From: Tethya wilhelma
Taxonomy: Eukaryota > Porifera > Demospongiae > Tethyida > Tethyidae
Direction of reading: 5' to 3'
NCBI GenBank assembly: GCA_964030475.1
Contig: CAXIPT010000012.1
Coordinates: 420,123 to 484,122, forward strand
DNA length: 64,000 bases
Shown here piece after piece: positions 25,501 through 37,500 of this stretch. The position numbers and the translations under genes were made by a program. The first letter of the stretch is position 1. Every line of letters begins with the position of its first letter. Below the pieces are notes generated by a model. It saw nothing but the letters and a program-made list of their open reading frames with translations, was not told the origin of the DNA and made no database searches.

Positions 25501-28500
25501 TTAATGGAGGGTAGAACATATTTTTATGTTGTTGACAACTATTTTCAATTGGGATCAATAATTGTACACCAAATGTGTTGATGTGTGTTTTTGATACATG
25601 AGGAACAAAAAAAAACACATTGAAGATGGTACCATTTAAAGATATACTTAATCATCCCACTGGTTCTTCTCTCTCTCTACCCACGTTGCTGTTTTCACAA
25701 AATTTTGAAATATTATAATCTTAGCTGATATTAGTATGTTGAACACAAGAACACAAACATTGTTATAAGAAGATAATCTGGCCCAAGAATCTCAAATGAA
25801 GCATCATATTATGTGATAAAGCAACACTTTACATCGACATCACAGAGTGTGTTTGGAGTCAGTACAAGGAAAGAAGTATCGAGGAGCTTCACATAAGAAA
25901 GAAAAATAAATGTAGCAAATGCTCCTACTAGTGATCCTTTGATGTCCCAGTTGTTACAAAATTAAACAAAACATTTGTAGAAAGGTCTCCACAATCTAAC
26001 AATTAATAAAAGATGTAGAGTCTGTGTACCTCAACAAGCATGTAAGTGAAGATAACTAGTAGCAATGAGTAAACAGCTACCACATAGTCTAGCATAAGAG
26101 TCTAAAGTGCTGTTAGGTTAGAATGTAAGCAAAATGGAGGATCCTCAAAAAAAAATCAAGATTCTAAGTACCTAAGAATGCAAAAAAAAAAAAACAACTT
26201 CCAGCAACTTCAGGATGTACAATTCTACTGGACAGACCAGCTAACATGAGCACATATAACCATTCATTTTTCCAGATAAGGTAGTCATTTTTCCAGATAA
26301 GGTAGTTATTCTGAAAAGAATTAACCACTAGAATGTAGAAGACAGTGAGAGGAAGAAATGCCACAGCAAGGTACTTCAGCCAGTTGTACTTGTTGTGTAC
26401 TTATAGTCTGAGCACTCAACACACACAATGCTGTAAGAGTATAGACAGGGTGCATGAGCATACCCTTCCTCACAGCTGGTGCACATTAGACCAGTCTGAT
26501 GCTTGTAGTAAATGCGATTTCTACTTGGACAATAATCGATAAAGTGACACATCAAACTGTCGTTTCCATGGTAGAGTTAAGGCAATGAGGGGGTAGATAA
26601 AACTCCCTACTAAGCTTACTTTTAACTTGCTCAGTATAGTCTATAGGATCTGAACAAACACTAAACTTATATTTCCGACAGCTGAATTCACCAATAGTGA
26701 GTTATCATATTAAAAGCTTAATTTACCAAGCATTGCTTGAATTGTACTGCTTACTTTGCTGTTGCTTTCCTGTTGGGTGTATGTTAGTTTTTGTGTAAAG
26801 CCTGGTGTAATGTTTACCTTCACTAAATTGGTTCATTTTATGCTAGTTATTGCGAATTTGACTATTGTGCTTGATTTGCATGACGTATGTAGGTCACTTG
26901 AATGACTCCATTGGCCTCAAGCTTACTGAACTAACTTAATTATGAGTTCCAGGAATGCATTGAGCCTAGGGCTCTGACTGTGGCTCATGGTCGACTTCAG
27001 GCACATGCCCAGTTTTGGCGTGTAGTTCTCCAGGCCTTAAATTAAGTTCATTGGGGATGTGGTGGAATTTGGATATAAATTGCCTTTTTTGGCCTGGCCC
27101 ACCCCTTTGTTCAGCTTTAATCATAGGTTTGCCTTGCAAGATAGCAACTTTGTTTCCAGGGTTATTAATGATCTTGTACAACCTTTTGCACCTCACTTGA
27201 AATGTAACCAAATACTCAAATACTGTATGGTCAGACTAATTGACTACATGTTTACACAGAGTTTACATGGAGTACTAGAGCTTAGTCAGCACATTTTGAA
27301 TTTCCAAAGTGATTCTGCAAGCAAGCAAGCAAGTCAGTGTTCCAAACTTATGGGTGAGCCATGCAGGCAGAACAAAAGCCTATCACACAGACCTCAGATG
27401 GAGGCTGGTGTGGCAGAGACTTGTTAACTGTAAAACAATTAAAGAAGTGTCAGAGAGCCTTTTTGTATCTGAAGCAACTGTCTGGAGAGTGGTTGACAGG
27501 TTTCAACGCACTGGAGAAGTGTGTGCTAACAAACCTTCATCAAGAGCCCACTGCCTCACTGAGTTTGTTCTCATAGAGCTGATCTGTGAAAAGCCATCCA
27601 TTTTCTTACGTGAGATTCAACTTCAGCTGCTTCAAATCACTGGAACAAGAGCATCAGCTTCAACTCTTTGTCGTACACTGAAAAGACTTGGATTCACAAG
27701 GAAAGCACTGAAGTATGTGGCTGCACAACGATCTGATATTTTGAGAGCTGAATACCAAAAGAAATATCATTGTTCGACCACAACATGCTTGTATTTGTTG
27801 ATGAAAGCGGTTGTGATGCCAGAAATGCAACCAGAAAGTTTGGCTATTCTCTGCGTGGGTTCCCAGCCAAGAATTTTAGATTCTTGTCCAGAGGAAAGAG
27901 ATTGGAGCAATCACTACCACAGGCTTACTTGATTGCTACATTGCTGAGGGAACAGTCAATGGTGATGTCTTTTATCACTTTGTACAATCTACTTTGTTGC
28001 CACATCTTCAACCATTTAATGGTATGAATCCAAACTCTGTAGTGGTACTGGACAATTGTTCAATCCATCATTTGCAGGATGTTGTGGATTTGATTCAGTC
28101 TGTGGGTGCCCTTGTTATTTTTTTGCCTCCATACTCACCTGATCTCATGCCAATAGAAGAGTGTTTCAATAAGGTGAAACTCTTTCTACGTGAGCATGAT
28201 GACAGTTTTCAAGCTGCTAGTGATCCAACCATAGTAATCAGAGCAGCATTTGACTCAGTATCACCAAGTGACTGTTTAGCTCGGTCAACAGATTGTGGAT
28301 ATGTACATTAATATACGTCTTTTTCACAATAATCATGTTTTGTAGAGTAGCATGTATATAGTATAGATCTATAGCTACACTTGTTTTTGTGTTCAGTTCA
28401 GAGTTGCTGCGTTTTTTTCAAGATTTCTGCTTTTTGTTGTTCATACTCTTCTTTACTTATGGCAGTGAGCTCAAGAAGCTGGTGAAGTTGCTTAATTTGT

Positions 28501-31500
28501 TCTATGTACTGTGATCGCAGTGAGGCACATTTACCTGGTGAAATTCCCATTTCAATTAGCTGAATACCTATGGGCAGCTTTGTAGGTGGAGTTCGACTTC
28601 CAGCTGATGGCGGTGGGTTGGGTTTTAGAGCATTAGCAATTCCCTCAGCAATGCTGGTCAGGGCCTCAGTTAAAGTTGTGCCCTTACTCTGGGTTTTACC
28701 ATTGTAGCCAAACATAGGATTTTTAGGGGGATTTTCACGATCTTTCCAAGTTCCTACTTGTAGCATGTTTGCCCGCAGACGTAACTGCTGAGCGGTGTAC
28801 TTGTCTTCATACTTCTCTTTTAGCTCTGTGAAGATTTCATCTACTTGATCCCTGATGGACTGTCGAGATGTTAAAAGCCTATCACACAGACCTCAGATGG
28901 AGGCTGGTGTGGCAGAGACTTGTTAACTGTAAAACAATTAAAGAAGTGTCAGAGAGCCTTTTTGTATCTGAAGCAACTGTCTGGAGAGTGGTTGACAGGT
29001 TTCAACGCACTGGAGAAGTGTGTGCTAACAAACCTTCATCAAGAGCCCACTGCCTCACTGAGTTTGTTCTCATAGAGCTGATCTGTGAAAAGCCATCCAT
29101 TTTCTTACGTGAGATTCAACTTCAGCTGCTTCAAATCACTGGAACAAGAGCATCAGCTTCAACTCTTTGTCGTACACTGAAAAGACTTGGATTCACAAGG
29201 AAAGCACTGAAGTATGTGGCTGCACAACGATCTGATATTTTGAGAGCTGAATACCAAAAGAAATATCATTGTTCGACCACAACATGCTTGTATTTGTTGA
29301 TGAAAGCGGTTGTGATGCCAGAAATGCAACCAGAAAGTTTGGCTATTCTCTGCGTGGGTTCCCAGCCAAGAATTTTAGATTCTTGTCCAGAGGAAAGAGA
29401 TTGGAGCAATCACTACCACAGGCTTACTTGATTGCTACATTGCTGAGGGAACAGTCAATGGTGATGTCTTTTATCACTTTGTACAATCTACTTTGTTGCC
29501 ACATCTTCAACCATTTAATGGTATGAATCCAAACTCTGTAGTGGTACTGGACAATTGTTCAATCCATCATTTGCAGGATGTTGTGGATTTGATTCAGTCT
29601 GTGGGTGCCCTTGTTATTTTTTTGCCTCCATACTCACCTGATCTCATGCCAATAGAAGAGTGTTTCAATAAGGTGAAACTCTTTCTACGTGAGCATGATG
29701 ACAGTTTTCAAGCTGCTAGTGATCCAACCATAGTAATCAGAGCAGCATTTGACTCAGTATCACCAAGTGACTGTTTAGCTCGGTCAACAGATTGTGGATA
29801 TGTACATTAATATACGTCTTTTTCACAATAATCATGTTTTGTAGAGTAGCATGTATATAGTATAGATCTATAGCTACACTTGTTTTTGTGTTCAGTTCAG
29901 AGTTGCTGCGTTTTTTTCAAGATTTCTGCTTTTTGTTGTTCATACTCTTCTTTACTTATGGCAGTGAGCTCAAGAAGCTGGTGAAGTTGCTTAATTTGTT
30001 CTATGTACTGTGATCGCAGTGAGGCACATTTACCTGGTGAAATTCCCATTTCAATTAGCTGAATACCTATGGGCAGCTTTGTAGGTGGAGTTCGACTTCC
30101 AGCTGATGGCGGTGGGTTGGGTTTTAGAGCATTAGCAATTCCCTCAGCAATGCTGGTCAGGGCCTCAGTTAAAGTTGTGCCCTTACTCTGGGTTTTACCA
30201 TTGTAGCCAAACATAGGATTTTTAGGGGGATTTTCACGATCTTTCCAAGTTCCTACTTGTAGCATGTTTGCCCGCAGACGTAACTGCTGAGCGGTGTACT
30301 TGTCTTCATACTTCTCTTTTAGCTCTGTGAAGATTTCATCTACTTGATCCCTGATGGACTGTCGAGATGTTTTGGGTACTTCAGAGTCAGATTTGTGTTT
30401 TTTAGTACATGTACTACCACCAGGATCATCATTTTCATCTTGGCTGATTGCCAAACACCAGATAGCTAGCTCTTCTTGGTCCCTATAGCTTTCATACATA
30501 CAATGTATGTCAGCATCACTTTTGATGTACACTTTTGGTGAACCACGGCAAGGCTTGTAATATCCAATGTCAAAATCTGTTACTGCTGGTACTAGATCTT
30601 TAAAAGAAACTCTTATGTAGGATATTAGATCAGAAGGAGACTCAAAAACTCCATCTCTGCGGAATTTCTCAACAGCATTACACTGGGACTTTCTCTTGGG
30701 GTTGAGAACTTTCAACATGTAGGTGTAAGTTTTTTCAGGCTGAGAGATGTCGATCAACAGCAGTATGAGGACTGTATGGTACAAAAGTACGCTGGGTTTG
30801 AGGTACTTGTACTTCAGGCTGGATGAATCCCCCATATCCATAGACAGGTTGGTAGTATGGGGAATTTTCTGATCCTGGCCAAGACATAGCAAATTTTTTC
30901 CGTATAGTGACTATATCCAGTGCTGTAGACAGTTTAATAGACTAGATTGACTGGATAAGTAGTGGTTAAACTGGCTTGTTTGTGAGTGCTAAACTGTAGC
31001 TAGCTATTAAAAAGCTGTTTAGCTTGCATCGAGGGGTCCGAAACTCCTAAAAATGCTGTACGAGATTTCGAAATCTCAAGATTTGGAATAGATTTCAGGA
31101 TTTCACTCGAGATTTCAAAGATTTCCAGATTTCACATGAGATTTCAAGATTTTCAGATTTCACGACAGATTTCAAGATTTCACAAAGAGATTTCAAGATT
31201 TCACACAGATTTCAGGATTTCATGCAAGATTTCTTTGAAAATTTCACTACAGATTTCAAGATTTCATGACAGATTTCAAGATTTCATATAAGATTTCAAG
31301 ATTTCACGTAAGATTTCAAGATTTCACGCAAAATTTCGGCGATTTCAAGATTTCATAACTTGATGTCAAGACATCAAAAAAAACAGCCTTGTAAATAAAT
31401 TATCAACCCATGGCCAAACTGTTATGTTCAAGTTCATATTTTTGCTGTGACCTCATCTTATACTTAAAATTAATGCACTTAAACATCCATACTGAAAAAT

Positions 31501-34500
31501 AAATACAAACACGATCATAGTACAGCTTTAATAACTTGATCACTATGGGGAAAGGCTGAGGTGTGACCCACTAGCCAAGCATATCTCAGCTTCTGTGTGA
31601 GTAGAAAAAATTTTCAATTCATTTTCATGTTCCCTACTGAGTGTGACATGATTTCAGGTGATAATTTACTGTGCAAATTTGAAAGTTCTTCATAGAAATG
31701 TACAGACGTAAAGTGAAGGGTAGCACTCTTTAGCACCTGCTTTATAGTGTTGGCCTATTTACACATCTAGCTAGGCATGTCCCAATTCAAGTTGTACAAA
31801 ACTTCTTCATATGCTTCCAGCTCATCATTGACACATCAAGTTCTTGGAGTACAATGTGCAGACATATTGTAGTAAATTGTTTCATAATTATGTTATGGGT
31901 GTGTGGATAATTTCAGAAAAAAGAACTCAGTAAATGGTATTGCAAAAGTTCTGCACCATATCATCATGAGGTGGTCCTCAGTACTGACAAGAGACTGGCC
32001 AGTAGCTAGCTAAGGACCTGAAACTTCAAAGTATAGCCAATTTCTCTGTCAAGAAGAATACTGATTGTGACTTAAGTTGAAACACATCCACTTTTCCTTG
32101 CCGCCATCTGGAGCTAACTTGCAATCAGAGAACTTTGCTCATGTTTGCTTCAGTAGTGTCGACACAGACTCTGGTGTTGACATGTCACAGCCACGTTCGC
32201 ATGTGATCACGTGATCAAATCATAAACAAAAGTATGCGGTAAGTTTACGAACTTTGGGCTCAAATCAGAGATTTCAGATTTCCCTGAGACCAAAGATTTC
32301 GAGATTTCAAGCAAGATTTCCAAAGATTTTAAGATTTCAAACGAGATTTCAGCAGGTAGCGTACGAGATTTCAAGGGAGTTTCGGACCCCTCGGCTTGCA
32401 TGCTAGAGCATCAGAGAAATGAGCTCACGTGGACATTTTGGCGGGGAAAACAACTTTGTGGTGATGTTCATTACAACTCTGTGGTCAATTAGTCTGACCA
32501 TACTATATTTGACTATTTTGTTGCATTTCAAGTGAGGTGAAAAGGGTTAATTGTACAAAGAGGTTGTGCATTAGCATTTGATGAACGCCCTGTGGTTTGT
32601 AGCCTGTTATCAGTTAGTGCAGGTAAAAGGAAGCCTGTCCTGGAGTTACGGTATATGAATTAGTTTTTGCCTCACCAAAAATTTAAGTATGAGGACCTCA
32701 ATTTAGTGCCTGTGGTTTTTGAAAAGGGGGATTTTATAATTACTTTTGATCACAAGTCTGAGTACCACCATGTTGACATTCACCAGGATTTCTGGTCCTA
32801 CTTATAGGCTTCTCTTCGGTCACCAATGGGTGCGTAAGTTTTATGTGTTTAGAGTTCTTCCCTTTGGCTTGTCTACAGCATGCTATCTGTCCACAAAATT
32901 AGTTAGGCCTTTGGTCAAGCGTTAGAGGTCCGGGCTCAAGTGTACTGTCTATATTGATGATGGCATTGTGGGTGCTAAGTCTGCCTGTGATTGCGCAGTA
33001 GTTAGAGATATGGCGCTGCATGACCTAGCCAATCGAGGCTGATTTCATTAACAATAACCATTAACCACCAGTCAAATAAGTTACTTCTGTAAAGATCCGC
33101 CCTGCAATGCAGGGCATAATGTCCCATCTTACCACACAAAAACCAGGGACCCTGAGTAACAATACGAGCACCAGAGCCAGACAGCTGGTGAGCATTATTC
33201 AGCAGCTGGCACTACTACTGATAGGTGGGGCTTGTACTGACTGCACTCTTGGCTTCCAGGCTCGCTTATAAGTTTCCTTTTTATTCTTGCCCTTTTGAGC
33301 TTAGGACTTCCTCCCAGCCCTAACCTCAGTCTTTTATAGTCTTTTCTCATCATCTGAGTCATCAGCCAGCTCGTCATCTTCATACCCATTAACCGAAGCC
33401 CAACCAAATTCACTTCTATCTGGTGTACGAATCAATTTTTGTCTGTTAGTTATGAGCTTCTCACCTTCTGCAAGCGCCTTTTCTACTGCTGGCAGAGTAG
33501 AGTTTAAACACACCTTGGCCTCCTCTACAGCACCTAGGACCTGGGCGTTAAATTGAAATTGTTTCTCATTTGATTTTTTCTTAACACGGGAGCCTTCTCC
33601 ATCCTCAGTTTCTTGACCAGCCGGTTGTTTGATGCCTCTCTCTAATCGGTCTGAGAATCGAGCTGCCTCTTCATGGACACGGTCTATTGTTGCATTCCCT
33701 TCATCAGCGTACATATATGAGCAATAGTGCCTGCCGTCTCCGCAGGATCCAGCACAAGTCCAGAACCATTTAGGTTACATTTATCTATCGTGCTGCATCA
33801 CTACATGTCCTATCGTACATTTACCTTGTATATGGCACAAATTTTCATGACTACAGTTTCTAGGCTCTTATCTTGAAAGAGCTGGGAACAAAGCTACACT
33901 TAGGTCCTAGATATTGCATTGAAACCAACACAGGAAGCAGAATAAACAACATGGCTAAACATGCAGGTAATCTATTCGAAGTTGTTCCCATATATATATA
34001 TTATAGGGAAACTTTTGGAAGAATTGAAACTAGTTAAATGAAGACAAAAAGGAAAAGGGACAATATTATTACATCTATTTCCCAGGAGAAATACAAGTAA
34101 TGGAAGTTACTGCATACACCTAGATGTTTCCAGGAACCCTATTTTAACCTCAACTATTATAAGGTTTCATAAATTATTGTGATCAACCAATAGAGTTAAG
34201 GTTCAAATAGGAACTTGATCCAGTGCCATAAAAGAAAGCAGAACAGAAAGAGACTCAAAAATCTATTTTTTGCCTCTTCTACTTGGAATACCAGTAACTA
34301 AATATCACAGCTTTATATTTGGATTTGCACTGATCAACTGTAACAACTACAAGCACTTAAATTAAGAGCCATTGTCACAGCTGGCTGATATTCAACCTAC
34401 AAACCAGGTAGGTGATGCATGATAATAATAACAATAATTAGAAAATTTAAGAATATTCAGCCTTTGATGTTTGATTGCTAATGAGGTCTCTATCTGGGAT

Positions 34501-37500
34501 AGAGACCTCATAAATATATTAATGAGGTCACTAACTGAGAGATAGAGACCTAACCGCAAGAGAAAAGAACTGCAATAGCAGTAATTTGTTCACGAAGAAA
34601 GGGTTGAATTGTGTGGCAACAAGATACACAAGGGTGAGCTACAAGCCTGAAACACAATAGCTCTATATAGTGAACAATGGAGCGAACTAGTTTTGTCCAA
34701 TGATCACCAAAAAAACAAAGTTTGCCATCTCAGGAAGCAAACTCTATACCTTGCAACGCTAGCAGACGCAAGCCTTGTGGCCCTACACTTGACCAGAGAG
34801 CTGGTGAACCGTCCCATCTTCTAGAAGTTTTCACTCATCACTGGCGTAAGAAGATGTTTTGCAATGGGGGGCTGAAGTTGCAGTGTAAGCCACAACCAGT
34901 CTAGGGTCCCCCCAGAAAATTTTTAAATTTTTTAGTGCTCTGAGATCATTTCTGGTGCATTCTGAGCCAAAATCTGAGCTAAAATTTTACTCAATTAAAG
35001 CTAATAAATTATGTAGATGTAGTAAATTTAAATATTAAAATTTTTCAAAGTAATTTTGGTGTCTGGTGTTTCAGTGTAATCATGCATGACATTGTACAGT
35101 GTTCATTGTTGCATCATAAAACACATCACTAAGTTTTACCCATATTTTGGCTAGCTAAGCAGTACGTAGTGACAGTCACACTGTGTTCACTGTAATAACT
35201 GAGACAGTCTGTAAATCAGAAATTTACAAAAAAAACCCTGATATTTGGCTAGCTGCCTGGTCCGTGGATGCAATTGCTGCGCTGTCATCCTGATACTGTG
35301 CATGCGTCAGAGCCAATACGTGAGAGAGGTGTGGTCTTCTTCTGGCACTGAATGGGGGGGCTAAAGCCCCCCCAGCCCCCCTGCTTCTTATTTCAGTGCT
35401 CATGTTTGACTTGTGAAGAAAGAACGAAGACTGAAGTTAAGTTTCAAAAGTTTTTTGAGACAATGCAATTTGACAAGTTTGCTGGTAAAAATTGAGTTTT
35501 CTGGAAACATAAGAGATGTTTTTGACACAGCTACACACTCGCTCAATCACGGATTTTTCCAAAATGAATCCAGATTGACGTCATGTAACTATACAGCATG
35601 GTCGGTTACTAAGGAAGTGATGCATTTTCTAAGCCAGTTACGTTAGTGACCATGCCTTCAGTTCTTAGCAATTTAGAAGCCCTCAGAATGCTTTTATAAA
35701 CCTCGGGCTCCGCCCTTGGTGTACTATAACAAGCATTCTTCCTCAGTGCTTCTAAATCGCTAAGAACCTCAGGCTAGGTAACTAACCTATAGTTACAATT
35801 GCCACATACATGAACAATTTCTAAAACACAGGTGCACATACACACACATCAGAGACAACGATAAAGATCAAAAGGAAAATGAGCCAACTGACTACAATTA
35901 TAGTACTACTCACGTTAGGATTTCTTTTTACAATGGTGTCAGCTCAAATCTACTACATCGTATCAAACAACAACGTTAACAACACAACTTGTCGAGATGA
36001 AACCACAGCCACTGATTACACCCCACCAGAAGAATACACAACTTGCTTGACACTTACTCAGTATGCCCAGCTTTGGTCAAAGCCTGTTAGGCCTGTTCCC
36101 TCAGCTGCTATTGACTCAAACATTACTCTTATTTTTGACTCTGGCTACCATACTCTGGGTTCTCATCTTCAGATACAACATGTCAACAATCTGGTCTTAC
36201 AAGTTTCACTTACAACCTCCTCCTCTATGTCATTTGCCACAGTGACATGTATAAATTCCACAGGAATTTTTTTTGAGGACATATCTGAGGTCAATGTTAG
36301 TGGTATTGCGTTTAGTGGGTGCTGGGAAAACTCTGTGAGATCAGTATATCAACTGAGGATGGAGAAATGTAGATTTGACAATGAACATGGATTAAAATTG
36401 AAGAATGTCATGAATGCAACTCTCGACAGGAGCTCTTTCATTTCTCTCAATGCATATACCACTAAACTGGAAACACCATCCAACACCACTTACCACCAAA
36501 GTAGCAATACTATGTCTGAGATATATTCTGAACCAGTTTATGTGTGCTTTTGCACAGACTACCAACCTGATTGTGACAGTCTCCCACCATCTTATGCAGT
36601 CATGAAAGGAGAAACTTTTAGAATATCACTAGTTGTTGTAGGTCGAGAGGGAAAACTGATTTCATCTTTCGTGAGGGCAAATCTATCCTCAGACCTTGGT
36701 GAACTTGCTGAAGGAGAAATTTTACAGAAAACGACTTCAACCTGTTCAGAGTTAAACTTCACGATAACCTCCCCACACGATTCAGAACAGCTAGCATTAA
36801 ATGCAGAGAGTCAGTACAGTGATAGCATGGTTTCTCAAACTCAGGTAAATGTAACATTTCTTCCTTGCAAATGCCCAAATGGGTTTACTAGAACTGAAGA
36901 GATAGCAAATTGCAGCTGTAAATGTGATCCTTGCCTCTCTGACTACATAATGGGTTGTTCTATTGGTAACTCATCAGTTCTAAGAAAGAATGATGTCTGG
37001 ATAAGTTACATCAATCAAACTGGTGATGACATTAGGTGTCCATATCTAATTAATCCTCATTGTCCAGTTGACTACTGCCATCCATCTAGCTCCTCAGTCT
37101 GGATTAATCTGAACACACCTAATGGTTCTGATGCACAGTGTGCCTTCAATCGTAGTGGCAAGCTGTGTGGATCTTGTAAGGAAGGTTTAAGTCTCACTTT
37201 CAGTAGTTCACAATGCAAGAAATGCTCTAACAACTGGTTAGCACTACTCATCGTCTTTGCTATAGTTGGTGTAGTACTAGCTGCATTTATCCTAGTTTTT
37301 AACTTGACAGTAGCTGTTGGAACAATTAATGGTCTTATCTTTTACGCCTATGTCCTCAGTGCAAATCGCAATTCTTTCTTCCCATTTAAATCACCAAATT
37401 TGTTCACCATCTTTATAGATTGGGTCACTCAAGACTTTGGCTTTGAGGTTTGCTTCTTTGATGGAATGGACAGTTACGTAAGGACATGGTTAGATCTTTC

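Larger units (their letters stand above)
31030..32393. mobile_element. Non-autonomous hAT-like element with 8-bp target duplication
   Basis: Inverted ends CGAGGGGTCCGAAACTCC (31030-31047) and its complement (32376-32393). Flanked by GCTTGCAT on both sides (31022-31029 and 32394-32401), an 8-bp duplication as made by hAT transposases. It contains arrays of an AGATTTCA-based repeat near both ends and no transposase. It is inserted inside the Tc1/mariner element, so it is younger. Confidence 0.85.
27177..32555. mobile_element. Tc1/mariner (IS630-like) transposon with TA target duplication
   Basis: Both ends carry inverted repeats: CACCTCACTTGAAATG and GTATGGTCAGACTAATTGAC at about 27190-27242, and their complements at about 32489-32541. 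TA flanks the element on both sides (27177-27178 and 32554-32555), and the interrupted reverse transcriptase resumes in frame after the right TA. Contents: transposase with DD34E motif, a second gene on the opposite strand, an internal 1,499-bp direct duplication (27374-28871 repeated at 28873-30370), and a hAT-like insertion at 31030-32393. Without duplication and insertion the element would be about 2.5 kb. Confidence 0.85.

Noticed and set aside
27015..27427. Several overlapping frames before the transposase
   Set aside because: They cross the TA insertion point and the transposon's inverted end, so they mix two elements.
31060..31350. CRISPR-like array
   Set aside because: Units are short, irregular and without unique spacers of constant length; it is a minisatellite in a eukaryotic transposon.
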